From: a virus
Reading direction: 5' to 3' (one strand)
Virus record (IMG/VR): IMGVR_UViG_3300033146_006006
Span: 1-42,868 of that record
DNA: 42,868 nt
The position numbers and the translations under genes were made by a program. The first letter of the stretch is position 1; each line of letters starts with the position of its first letter. The notes below the pieces were generated by a model. That model did no database searches, was not told the origin of the DNA, and saw only the letters and a list, made by a program, of their open reading frames with translations. This document shows, piece by piece, positions 6,076 through 13,883 of the stretch.

Positions 6076-6585
6076 TCTTGGTACGCGCTTCACGGTCTTC
6101 CCCAGAACACCTTTACGGTTGATCCTCACGAGCGCGTTGCTACCTGAAAAATGAGAGACAAAGACCCGCTGAGTACCTCCGCCGGGATAATCTAAAAACG
6201 CCCTAAAAGCGGCGTTTTCTATCGAATCCCCAAGCTCCGCTTCAAGCATAAAGAGCCTCTGAAATTCACCCTCCTCCAAAGCACGCCGCGCGAAGCGATC
6301 TGCAAGCGCGTTTCCGGGTAAACCCGCGTGCGCCGGAATCCATTTTAAAGATCCCCTTTTTAGAGTATCTTTTGCGATCTTCAGTGCTCGTTTTGAGTCT
6401 GTGTATATTTCTTTATTGCCTGCGTAGATTTGCTCTGCTTTGTGTATAGCAGCTACTTCGGCATCAATAGAGTTACCTATTTGTATTCTGTCCGCGTGGA
6501 CTACCCAAAAGTCTACGGAAGCGCACACTACCACAATTCCAGCAGCACCTTCCTTATAACTGGCGTCTGTGTAGATAACCCGCAT
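6055..6585 (-). CDS. rnhA: Ribonuclease H (type HI-like)
   Basis: Cleaves RNA in RNA-DNA hybrids, for example primers or R-loops in phage replication. Catalytic residues are in order: Asp7 (IYTDAS), Glu43 (SIDAEVAAIHKA), Asp63 (EIYTDSKRAL), His86 in the loop IPAHAGLPGN and Asp96 (ALADRFARRA). The RNase H core ends near residue 105. About 70 further residues, mostly polar with a basic end (KRVPRSWLRRY), form an extra domain I do not recognise. The gene lies alone on the minus strand and overlaps the 3' end of its convergent neighbour. No strong Shine-Dalgarno precedes the ATG. Confidence 0.9.
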   Translation of the reverse strand: MRVIYTDASYKEGAAGIVVVCASVDFWVVHADRIQIGNSIDAEVAAIHKAEQIYAGNKEIYTDSKRALKIAKDTLKRGSLKWIPAHAGLPGNALADRFARRALEEGEFQRLFMLEAELGDSIENAAFRAFLDYPGGGTQRVFVSHFSGSNALVRINRKGVLGKTVKRVPRSWLRRY

Positions 6586-6865
6586 CTATTAGCCTTTATT
6601 CTGGGGATGTGTATTTATTTTCTTCATTTTTACTCTTCTTTTCTGTGTTTATATCACATATACTGTCTGGGAAGAACCTAATAGGCGTCTTAAACTTATA
6701 CGAGTCTCGTAGAGGCTCCTGTCTTCTTGTATTTGTTTTTAAGTGTTATTTTAGTTTTGCTCCTCCCCCCAGATTATTCTTGGCAAACGGGCTTCTGTCT
6801 ACTCAAAATAAGCGGACCTACCGAGCTTGGTTGGCGACCTCGACCCCCTGAAGGAATCTCATCCG
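6586..6865 (+). promoter_or_regulatory. Upstream region of the ribonucleotide reductase
   Basis: T-rich gap of 280 bases. TATACT at 6659-6664 is a good -10 box; the sequence 17 bases upstream (TTCTTT) is a poor -35. AAGGA at 6851-6855 lies ten bases before the chosen ATG. Short ORFs here have no protein character. Confidence 0.4.
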
Positions 6866-9688
6866 ATGTCTAAATTTTTCGGCGCAGCATTACATCTTCG
6901 GGCGATCCTTAAGGATATTCCCTGGGCCACCCGCAGCGAGCATCTTTGGGGTGATAACGCGCTTCAGATCCTCGAGGATAAGTACTACAAGCCCCGCGTC
7001 GTCTCCCCGCTTGTGCGCGTCGAAGAAGAGGGCATTCCTGGCTGGCTTCAACGCAGCATCCCCGCCGATCCCGATAACGTCGCTTATGAAATTGAATCCT
7101 CCCCAGATGACGTGTTTACGCGCATGGTCGGGGCGTGGACCTATCACGGCTGGAAGATGGGCTACTTTCACTCTGAGGATATGGCGCGCACCTATTTTGA
7201 GGATATGAAGGGCATCCTCGCTTTCCAAATCGGCGCACCTAATAGCCCTCAATGGTTCAACACTGGGAGACATTGGGCTTACGGCATCCAAGGAGACAGC
7301 GATAATCACTGGCGTTGCGACCCCCTCACCGGAGAGATCATTAAGCAGCGCGATATTTACGAGCACCCCCAAGTGAGCGCCTGCTTCGTCACGGGCGTTG
7401 AAGATAACCTCGTTGGCAAAGATGGCATATTTCACTTCATTCATAAGGAGGCGACGCTCTTTCAACAGGGTTCTGGTTCTGGAGCCAACTTCACGAATTG
7501 GCGCGAAGAGAACGCGATCCTCTCTAAAGGCGGCGTAACCTCTGGGCTCCTCTCTCATCTCAAGGTTGTTGACCACGCCGCAGGTGCCGTTCGCTCTGGA
7601 GGAGGAACACGCCGCGCGGCCAAAATCGCCTCTCTAGATGCGGACCATAAGGACATCCACAGCTTCATCTCCTGCAAGAGTCGCGAGGAAGATAAAGTCG
7701 CCGCGATGATCGTTGGTTCTCGCATCATCCGGCAGGTTCTAGACGGCCATCTCTCCGGCGTCTACATCCCTCCCCAGGTCATCCGACGCGAGAAAGTCCT
7801 CGGCCGAAAGTTTCCTCTTTATGATGAAGGTTGGGAGAGTGCTCCCTACGAGACAGTCGCCTACCAAAACACGAACCATTCTGTCCGCGTCACCGACGAC
7901 TTTATGGAGCGTGCAGCCAAGGGCGAGTCGTGGACCCTCTACCCTCAAAAAGTGGGCGAAGAGGTCGAGTCCAACGCCGATAAAATCCTCGAAGAGATAG
8001 CTATAGAAGCCTGGGCATGTGGCGATCCTGGCATACAATTCCACGATAAGATCAACAAGTATAATGGCTGCGTTAAAACGGAGAAGATTGTAGCGTCTAA
8101 TCCTTGCGCTGAGTATAACGGCTTAAATGATACCTCATGCAATCTCGCTTCTATGAGATTGACCGCCTTTTATAATATAAACACCGGTGTTTTTGATTAT
8201 GATCTCTTTAAGTACGTAGTTTTTCTATGGACGCTTACTCTAGACATATCAGGCATGATGGCATCATTCCCTGATCCTAAGATCGCGCGTAAAACCTGGG
8301 AGTACCGTGCTTTAGGTTTGGGTTATGGCGACCTTGGCGGTCTTCTTCTGCGTATGTGCGTCCCATACCAGAGCGAAGAAGGTCGCGCGATTATGTCTCG
8401 CATTACGGGTATTATGACCGCGTTTGCTTATGAGGCTTCTGCCCTTCTAGCTGCGGATCTAGGATCTTTCCCGCAGTACGAGGCTAATAAAGAAGGCATG
8501 CTTGCTGTTGTTGAGCTGCACGCGCGCTTCCATGAAAAGTTTTGCTCTAAAGATACCGTATATTACTCCTGGCGCTCTCTCCTCGCTCTTATTTCTAAAT
8601 ACGGTCTTCGTAACAGCCAACTTACAAACATCGCGCCTACAGGAACCATTGGTTTTGTTATGGGCTGCGACACCACAGGGTGTGAGATTGCCTTCAGGCT
8701 CTTAACGCTCAAATATCTTGCTGGGGGCGGCTTCCTTGAAGTAGCTGTTGAAGCTATACCGCTCGTTTTAGCTCAGTTAGGTTACACTGCCGAAAATGTA
8801 GAGGCTATAACGTCCTGGCTTTCACGAACGGACGAAGACGGCAAGATCATAAACGCTACGCTTAAGGAATGCCCCTTCCTCCAAGACGCGCATAAGCCTA
8901 TTTTCGCGACCGCTAAAGAGATCACCCCTGAAGCTCATGTCTTGGCCCTCGGCGCGATCTCTCCTCTCGTCAGCGGTGGCGTCTCTAAGACCGTAAATGT
9001 GCCTAAAGACGCGACCCCCCAAGACATCCGTGCGATCTATACGCTCGCGTGGTCGCTTGAAGGTGTCCGAGCGATTTCTGTTTACCGGGAAGGCTCTAAG
9101 CTCTCTGATATTTATGACCGCCTGGAAACCCCTCCCCAGATAGACACCGTGGTCCCCACCAGAACACGCCTTCCTGAAGAGTGCCCCTCTCGTAAGTTCG
9201 TGCTCGCGCTTGGTGGGCATAAAGTCTACATGCACACCGGAGAGTATGAGGACGGCCGCCTTGCCGAGATTTTCCTTTCTACGGCTGCTCCTGGCGGGAC
9301 TCTCACAGGTCTTCTTCGCACATGGGCGATTACCTTGAGCCTCGGTCTACAGCACGGCATTCCGCTCTCCTCCTACGCGCACACCTTGAAGGGCTCCGAA
9401 TTTGAACCTCGCGGGATCGTCACGAGCAACGGCTCTACAGATGTCCGCTTCGCTTCGTCGATTATTGACCTCGTGCTTCGCGTCCTTGAGCACCATTACG
9501 GGGAGGGGTCTGATCGCCCCGCTGATGCCCCAAAAATCCTGCCATCCGCCCCGGCCACGCGACCCAACGCGGCGAGCAGTACGTCATTTTTGCCTAACCC
9601 TTGCTCGCTGTGTGGCGCGTTTACTCTCGTTCCTACAGGGTCTTGCTCCTATTGCGTGACGTGCAACGAAAGCTCCGGTTGTAGCTGA
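6866..9688 (+). CDS. nrdJ: Adenosylcobalamin-dependent (class II) ribonucleotide reductase
   Basis: Makes deoxyribonucleotides from ribonucleotides with a B12-derived radical, so it works with or without oxygen. ATG at 6866 has AAGGA upstream; an upstream start at 6827 lacks one. Visible along 940 residues: IGAPNSPQWFN, the active-site Cys in QVSACF (Cys173), LFQQGSGSGANFT, GAVRSGGGTRRAAK, NPCAE (412-416) followed by DTSCNLASM, IAPTGTIGF, a TSCPD-type domain (GGHKVYMHTGEYEDGRLAEI), and a C-terminal Cys cluster (CSLCG, CSYCVTC). Length and domain order fit full-length NrdJ and no intein is visible. Codon style changes in the middle (about 8050-8800), where third positions are more A/T. It supplies the same pathway as the minus-strand nucleotide operon. 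Confidence 0.95.
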   Translation: MSKFFGAALHLRAILKDIPWATRSEHLWGDNALQILEDKYYKPRVVSPLVRVEEEGIPGWLQRSIPADPDNVAYEIESSPDDVFTRMVGAWTYHGWKMGYFHSEDMARTYFEDMKGILAFQIGAPNSPQWFNTGRHWAYGIQGDSDNHWRCDPLTGEIIKQRDIYEHPQVSACFVTGVEDNLVGKDGIFHFIHKEATLFQQGSGSGANFTNWREENAILSKGGVTSGLLSHLKVVDHAAGAVRSGGGTRRAAKIASLDADHKDIHSFISCKSREEDKVAAMIVGSRIIRQVLDGHLSGVYIPPQVIRREKVLGRKFPLYDEGWESAPYETVAYQNTNHSVRVTDDFMERAAKGESWTLYPQKVGEEVESNADKILEEIAIEAWACGDPGIQFHDKINKYNGCVKTEKIVASNPCAEYNGLNDTSCNLASMRLTAFYNINTGVFDYDLFKYVVFLWTLTLDISGMMASFPDPKIARKTWEYRALGLGYGDLGGLLLRMCVPYQSEEGRAIMSRITGIMTAFAYEASALLAADLGSFPQYEANKEGMLAVVELHARFHEKFCSKDTVYYSWRSLLALISKYGLRNSQLTNIAPTGTIGFVMGCDTTGCEIAFRLLTLKYLAGGGFLEVAVEAIPLVLAQLGYTAENVEAITSWLSRTDEDGKIINATLKECPFLQDAHKPIFATAKEITPEAHVLALGAISPLVSGGVSKTVNVPKDATPQDIRAIYTLAWSLEGVRAISVYREGSKLSDIYDRLETPPQIDTVVPTRTRLPEECPSRKFVLALGGHKVYMHTGEYEDGRLAEIFLSTAAPGGTLTGLLRTWAITLSLGLQHGIPLSSYAHTLKGSEFEPRGIVTSNGSTDVRFASSIIDLVLRVLEHHYGEGSDRPADAPKILPSAPATRPNAASSTSFLPNPCSLCGAFTLVPTGSCSYCVTCNESSGCS

Positions 9689-9805
9689 TTTTTATTATTT
9701 TTCGGAATCTCCTCAGAATGAGGATCAAAATGTCTGCGATAAGAAGCATGACTTCTCCCGCATAAGAGAGGCTTTAGCTTGCGTACAGGACTTGCGGTAC
9801 GGCGC
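9689..9805. other. Convergent gap between nrdJ and the minus-strand gene
   Basis: A T-rich run (9690-9705) follows the nrdJ stop, and TCCTC/GAGGA can pair around AGAAT shortly after. These may end transcription, but no strong terminator is visible. Confidence 0.3.
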
Positions 9806-10198
9806 TTAATTCGCGTCTTTTCGCATCTTACCTTTGAGCGCGATTGCAGAATTTGCATCCATGCGCGCCTCTCTCAATAACCGAATCGCGAAGTGTATAT
9901 TGGCGGGTATCGTCGCCATCAGCGCCGCCTTCGTTCCTTTTAAAACCGCAGATGTTCTATCCGCGCAATCAGGCGCGTTTTCCAAAATCACTTTCTTAAA
10001 CGCTTCCCATCCTTCTGGGAGCTGATAGATCAAATCTTCGCGGACCTTCCCGGTCCATAGCTGGTAGTCGAGCACAATCTGCGCGTATCTGTGCGCTGCG
10101 TTCGAGACTTCATCCATCTTTTGTATCTGGTCTGCGTCAGCTCTTTGAGAATGAAAAAGTAAATCTAAATCGTAATCTGCGTTTTGTGCTTTGCTCAT
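9806..10198 (-). CDS. Putative Acb2/Tad1-hairpin-like protein (cyclic-nucleotide sponge candidate)
   Basis: I take ATG at 10198 (130 aa); the longer frame upstream would overlap terL and its composition is not protein-like. Pattern by memory: Acb2-like proteins have F-x-x-H near the start, a helix with Ala and Arg, then P-x-x-R, a second helix and A-x-x-A-I. Here LLFHSQRADADQIQKM, SNAAHRYAQIVLD, then VILENAPDCADRTSAVLKG and TKAALMATIPANI fit this order, with about 20 extra residues between the two halves. Acb2 sequesters cyclic nucleotides made by CBASS defence and Tad1 sequesters Thoeris signals. The similarity is limited and a profile search is needed. The gene stands alone on the minus strand between nrdJ and terL, a usual place for accessory genes. 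Confidence 0.45.
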   Translation of the reverse strand: MSKAQNADYDLDLLFHSQRADADQIQKMDEVSNAAHRYAQIVLDYQLWTGKVREDLIYQLPEGWEAFKKVILENAPDCADRTSAVLKGTKAALMATIPANIHFAIRLLREARMDANSAIALKGKMRKDAN

Positions 10199-10265
10199 TT
10201 TACGCGATTCGTCCTCTTTTGGTGCTACGATTATATAGGACGAAGCCTCTATAAAGAAGGACGCA

Positions 10266-12812
10266 ATGAATACAGAATCTCCCCCCTTCTCTACAGAAGA
10301 CGAAGCTCGAAATATGAGCGCGCAGCTCCACGAAAAAAAGCGAATCTCTGAAAAGGAGCTTCGCAAGGTTGCCGCAAAGGCTTTCCAGTTTTGCCAAATG
10401 GCTACAGGCATCACTTTTAGGCCCTATCAAGCAGATCCCGCGAAACGGCTTGTATGGTCGATCCTCAGCGAAGATGCCGAGGAGCTGACCATGATTTTCT
10501 CGCGCCAATCTGGGAAGTGTTTAGCGCGAGACACGCCTGTCCTTATGAGCGACGCCACCATCAAACCCTCCCAGGACATCGAAGAGGGCGATCTCCTCAT
10601 GGGCGCAGAATCCTATCCGCGTCGTGTCCTCTCTCTCTCTCGTGGTCGCGAAAAGATGGTCCGTGTCATTGCTAAAGATCAGGGCTTCTCGGATTATGAA
10701 GTCAACCGCTCGCACATCCTCACGCTCTACTCCATCAAAGAAAAGAAGCTCGTAGACATCCCCGTTGAAGAGTTCCTTCGCGTTCCCTACGTACGCAGTA
10801 CAAAATGGTATCGAGGTGTTCGTCGTCCAATATCTTTACCTCATAGGCCAATCCCCCATGACGCTTATGAGATTGGCCTCGGCATCGTTTACGGTTTCAC
10901 CACGGAAGCTATCCGAGACTATCTCGTATCCGCAGGTGTTCGTGCGCAGCCGCATATACCCGATATTTATCTTAGGAATAATACTTCGGTTCGCTTAGGA
11001 GTGCTCGCAGGTATATTAGATTACGCAAAATCCTGGCATCTTAAAGGTTTGGTCGAGAAGCACGTCATCGAGGTCCACCTTGAGAGCACGCGTCTTGTTG
11101 AAGACATCGTGTGGCTTTGCGCTTCCCTTGGTCTTCGCGCATCTCCTCAAGAAGCCTTCGCTGGGGAAAGGTCTTTTTGGACCGTCACGATTTCCGGCGC
11201 GATATGGAGAATCCCGACAAAGCTGCGATCTCTCCCTCGAATAAAATTCGAGCTTGTAGAAGAACCCTCTCATTATAAATTCTCCCTAGAGGAGCTGCCC
11301 GAGGACGACTACTTCGGTTTCGTTTTGGACGGCGATAAGAGATTCCTTCTTGGGGATCTCACGGTTACGCACAACACAGAGATCATCGCTACCATCGTCG
11401 CGGGGCTCATGGTTCTCCTCCCCGCGCTCGCTAAGTTCGTGCAAGACGAGAGAATCCAAAAATTCAAAGATGGCTTTTGGGTGGGAATCTTCGCCCCCAG
11501 TTACCTCCAAGCGAACATCGTCGCGCGTCGCCTCAAAAGGAGGCTCTATAACCCCACAATGCGCGAGGTTATGGCCGATCCCGATATTGATCTGCCGGAC
11601 AACGGATATGAGCGACTTGATCTCCCCAACGGCTCTTTTGTAGCGATCAACTCGACACACGTTAATGTCGATAATGAAGGTCAAACTCTCCACCTCATCC
11701 ATGCTGAAGAAGCGCAGGACATTAAAGATGAGGTTATGGAGCGTACCATTCACCCTATGGCTGCCGAGACGGCAGGAACTATCGTAAAAACAGGAACCGC
11801 ACGTCGTTATAAATGTAATTTTTACGAGGCTATTCAGAGGAATGCGCGGCAGGATCTCCTTAGAGGTCTTTTTGGAGAACACAGGACAAACTTTAGCGTT
11901 GATTATAAAGAGGTCGCTAAACACAGCCCGCGTTACGCGAAGTACGTTCAAAGGGAGCTTGCGCGCCTCGGTTATGATAGCGATACCTTCCGTCTAGCAT
12001 ACCGATTGCACTGGCTCTTAGAGCGCGGACAATTCATAAGTCCTGAGCTTATTCATGAGGCAGGGGTACGACGCTTAAGCCACATCAATACTAAGATTCA
12101 ACGTGGCGGCCAGCTTGTTGAATTAGTCTTCCCGCGCCCCTCTACGCTAGTTTCTGGGGATCAAGAGATGCTGCATGTGGCGGGCCTTGATATCGGGCGT
12201 ACAAACGATTCAACTCTGTGTACTGTAGGACGTATTTTTTACGACTACCCTATAGATGTTGGTGATAGGCGCTTTTATTACATACATATAGTTAATTGGT
12301 TAGAACTCCACGGAGATGATCACGAAATACAATATCCTCAGTTCTCTGCATTCTTAAAGAGGTATAAATTATCCGCTATATCCGTAGACTCTACAGGTCG
12401 CGGCGATCCTATTGCAGATAGATTGACGCATGAAAAGTGGGTTAAAGACGCGGATATTTTAATAGCTCGTTTTGTATTTAGTCAGCAGAGTAAGCACGAG
12501 GGTTACTCTTTATTATTACAAGAGCTTAAAGCAGGACGCATAACGTACCCAGCGGGCTCGCTAGCTACACGCACGCAAAAATATAGACGTTTTGTGGCTC
12601 AATTTCAGGATGTAGAGAAAAACTGGAAAGGTAAGTATATGTCCGTTGAAGCTCCCGCAGGTGGAAACGACGATTACACCGATTCCGCTATGCTTATGCT
12701 TATGGCATCTCAGGCAAGCGGCCAACAGCGAGAAGCTGAAGATTCTTATGATAACCCGTTGTTCCCCACGAGACGCCACCGACGAGTGCGCCGTTCTAGG
12801 AGGTCATGGTAA
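10266..12812 (+). CDS. terL: Terminase large subunit, interrupted by an intein
   Basis: ATPase-nuclease that packages DNA into the prohead. The open frame has 848 residues; removing the 286-residue intein leaves 562, a normal TerL length. Walker A is SRQSGK joined to T after splicing (residues 79-84 plus 371). The Walker B region reads HLIHAEEAQD, where the usual Asp-Glu is Glu-Glu after Ala. The nuclease has HVAGLDIGRTNDST, AISVDSTGRGDP and GGNDDYTDSAMLM, supplying the expected Asp residues. The end is Arg-rich. AAGGA precedes the ATG. No small terminase gene is evident upstream. The post-intein part is visibly more A/T-rich at third codon positions. Confidence 0.93.
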   Translation: MNTESPPFSTEDEARNMSAQLHEKKRISEKELRKVAAKAFQFCQMATGITFRPYQADPAKRLVWSILSEDAEELTMIFSRQSGKCLARDTPVLMSDATIKPSQDIEEGDLLMGAESYPRRVLSLSRGREKMVRVIAKDQGFSDYEVNRSHILTLYSIKEKKLVDIPVEEFLRVPYVRSTKWYRGVRRPISLPHRPIPHDAYEIGLGIVYGFTTEAIRDYLVSAGVRAQPHIPDIYLRNNTSVRLGVLAGILDYAKSWHLKGLVEKHVIEVHLESTRLVEDIVWLCASLGLRASPQEAFAGERSFWTVTISGAIWRIPTKLRSLPRIKFELVEEPSHYKFSLEELPEDDYFGFVLDGDKRFLLGDLTVTHNTEIIATIVAGLMVLLPALAKFVQDERIQKFKDGFWVGIFAPSYLQANIVARRLKRRLYNPTMREVMADPDIDLPDNGYERLDLPNGSFVAINSTHVNVDNEGQTLHLIHAEEAQDIKDEVMERTIHPMAAETAGTIVKTGTARRYKCNFYEAIQRNARQDLLRGLFGEHRTNFSVDYKEVAKHSPRYAKYVQRELARLGYDSDTFRLAYRLHWLLERGQFISPELIHEAGVRRLSHINTKIQRGGQLVELVFPRPSTLVSGDQEMLHVAGLDIGRTNDSTLCTVGRIFYDYPIDVGDRRFYYIHIVNWLELHGDDHEIQYPQFSAFLKRYKLSAISVDSTGRGDPIADRLTHEKWVKDADILIARFVFSQQSKHEGYSLLLQELKAGRITYPAGSLATRTQKYRRFVAQFQDVEKNWKGKYMSVEAPAGGNDDYTDSAMLMLMASQASGQQREAEDSYDNPLFPTRRHRRVRRSRRSW
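10518..11375 (+). mobile_element. Intein in TerL with degenerate LAGLIDADG domain
   Basis: The protein insertion begins at Cys85 (CLARDTPVLMSD, a typical intein start) and ends VTHN before Thr371, the +1 extein residue, so the standard splicing residues are present (Cys1, His-Asn, Thr+1). Block B-like sequence VNRSHILTLYS and block F-like FVLDGDKRFLLGDLTVTHN are visible. The middle has RLGVLAGILDYAKSW, in the place of a LAGLIDADG helix: the eighth-position Asp used for catalysis is Ala. The first helix (YEIGLGIVYGFTTEA) also lacks the acid. The splicing part looks intact and the homing endonuclease looks dead. Confidence 0.92.
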
Positions 12813-13117
12813 TGAGCATTCGCTTGTGCATCGCGTGTGGTGCTGAAATGTTACGAACCGAAGACAATGTTGAGCACATCATCGCGGATTTAACCTTATG
12901 CCCCGGATGCTCCATACGAAGTGAAGAAAATGTTTTTTTGTGTGAGGTTATTCCAGGGCCGGGTGGTCTACTTAACCGAGGCGAACGAGGTGGGTGGATA
13001 TCTAGGGCTCTATGTCCCCGCATCGACACCGAGATTGTTATTCTTCCTCCGCTTCAGTTTGATTTGATGGAGGATTTTCTTCAGTACTTTGGGCATCTGT
13101 CTCTTCCTGATATCTGA
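12812..13117 (+). CDS. Small zinc-ribbon protein, 101 aa
   Basis: The ATG at 12812 is chosen over 12806: AGGAGG at 12798-12803 is eight bases from the former and only two from the latter. The ATG overlaps the terL stop (TAATG). Two CxxC pairs (Cys6/Cys9 in CIAC, Cys30/Cys33 in CPGC) indicate a zinc ribbon; the remainder (ILPPLQFDLMEDFLQYFGHL) is hydrophobic. Coupling to terL suggests a packaging or late-regulatory role (inference). The last 80 bases overlap a convergent minus-strand gene. Confidence 0.7.
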   Translation: MSIRLCIACGAEMLRTEDNVEHIIADLTLCPGCSIRSEENVFLCEVIPGPGGLLNRGERGGWISRALCPRIDTEIVILPPLQFDLMEDFLQYFGHLSLPDI

Positions 13118-13385
13118 GACTCTCCCCTCTCGCCTCTGCTAACCTCCTCACGAAATCCGCTGTGATCATATCAGTCAGTTCTCTCCTCGGCATATCCAGA
13201 TGATCTGCGAGCGTGTAGAGCTTTTGCGCGGGGAAGTACCTCCCCCCCTTCTCTACGGGAAAATATGAGAACTGTAAGAGCTTCGTCAGCTCTCTCCCGC
13301 TGTAACCGCCCTTCAAGCGGTATTGCTTAAACCAGCGCCCCATCTCACGAGATACCCTAATCTTTAAAAGCGGTGTTTCCATCAT
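13038..13385 (-). CDS. HTH (XRE-like) DNA-binding protein
   Basis: 115 residues. The segment about 18-75 has the order of an XRE helix-turn-helix: YSGRELTKLLQFSYFPVEKG (recognition part SYFPVEKG), then RYFPAQKLYTLADHLDMPRR. The C-terminus is acidic (EENPPSNQTEAEEE). AGGAG lies nine bases before the ATG. The gene points away from the portal operon, and palindromes in the adjacent gap (13519-13551) could be its operators. Likely a transcriptional regulator of late or flanking genes; the direction of control is unknown. Confidence 0.75.
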   Translation of the reverse strand: MMETPLLKIRVSREMGRWFKQYRLKGGYSGRELTKLLQFSYFPVEKGGRYFPAQKLYTLADHLDMPRRELTDMITADFVRRLAEARGESLRYQEETDAQSTEENPPSNQTEAEEE

Positions 13386-13603
13386 GCGCCGAATCTCCTA
13401 AGCAAATCTACGGACTATATTAACACAACAGCGCGCATTTTTGTTGGGTATTATGTTTCTTCTCACACCAGCTTCCTTTGTGCACAGTATGCACGCGCGC
13501 GTAAACATCGTGTTTTTATCGCGCGCTTCGTGATACGCGCGAATTTTCGCGAATCCTCTAATGTGTTGGTTTTTCAATGTTTTTAAAAAAGAAAATTTTT
13601 CTC
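13386..13603. other. Gap with nested CGCG palindromes upstream of the portal operon
   Basis: Contains TCGCGCG (13519-13525) paired with CGCGCGA (13536-13542) and an overlapping perfect dyad CGCGAA-TT-TTCGCG (13538-13551). These look like operator sites between the divergent HTH gene and the late promoter. No gene seen. Confidence 0.45.
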
Positions 13604-13632
13604 TTTACACAATTTCTGGGAGTTAGTATCAT
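13604..13632 (+). promoter_or_regulatory. Sigma70-like promoter of the portal/capsid operon
   Basis: TTTACA (13604-13609), 17 bases, TATCAT (13627-13632). One and two mismatches to consensus, with optimal spacing. It would start a leader of roughly 240 bases before the portal ATG. Confidence 0.65.
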
Positions 13633-13682
13633 AAATATGCGTCCGGTTTTGTTTGAAGCGAAGCGGAAAACGAAAACGAGCG

Positions 13683-13720
13683 CCTTGAGAGCCCAACGGG
13701 CGAACAAGCCTCAAGGTTTT
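13683..13720 (+). terminator. Leader hairpin with T run (attenuator or terminator)
   Basis: CCTTGAG (13683-13689) pairs with CTCAAGG (13710-13716), enclosing a second stem GCCC-AAC-GGGC (13691-13701), and TTTT follows. As it lies between the promoter and the portal gene it may attenuate transcription rather than end an upstream gene. The rest of 13633-13883 holds no convincing gene. Confidence 0.5.
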
Positions 13721-13883
13721 ATGGTGGGTTATGCCTTTTTTTCGCGCCGCGCTTCCTGCTTACTTCACACTGTTTTGCAATACTTTTTATTTTTTATTTC
13801 GCGCCTCCAAGAGATCCTGATTTTATCCCTCCCAGAATCAAGCAACGCGTTAAACTGCGCGCATCTTCTAAACGGAGCTTCTA

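Noticed and set aside
6866-9688. Intein in the ribonucleotide reductase
   Set aside because: Phage RNRs often carry inteins, but the active-site motifs here are continuous and spaced normally.
10199-10414. 72-residue N-terminal extension of the Acb2-like gene
   Set aside because: It runs antisense into terL, is not protein-like and bypasses the ATG at 10198.
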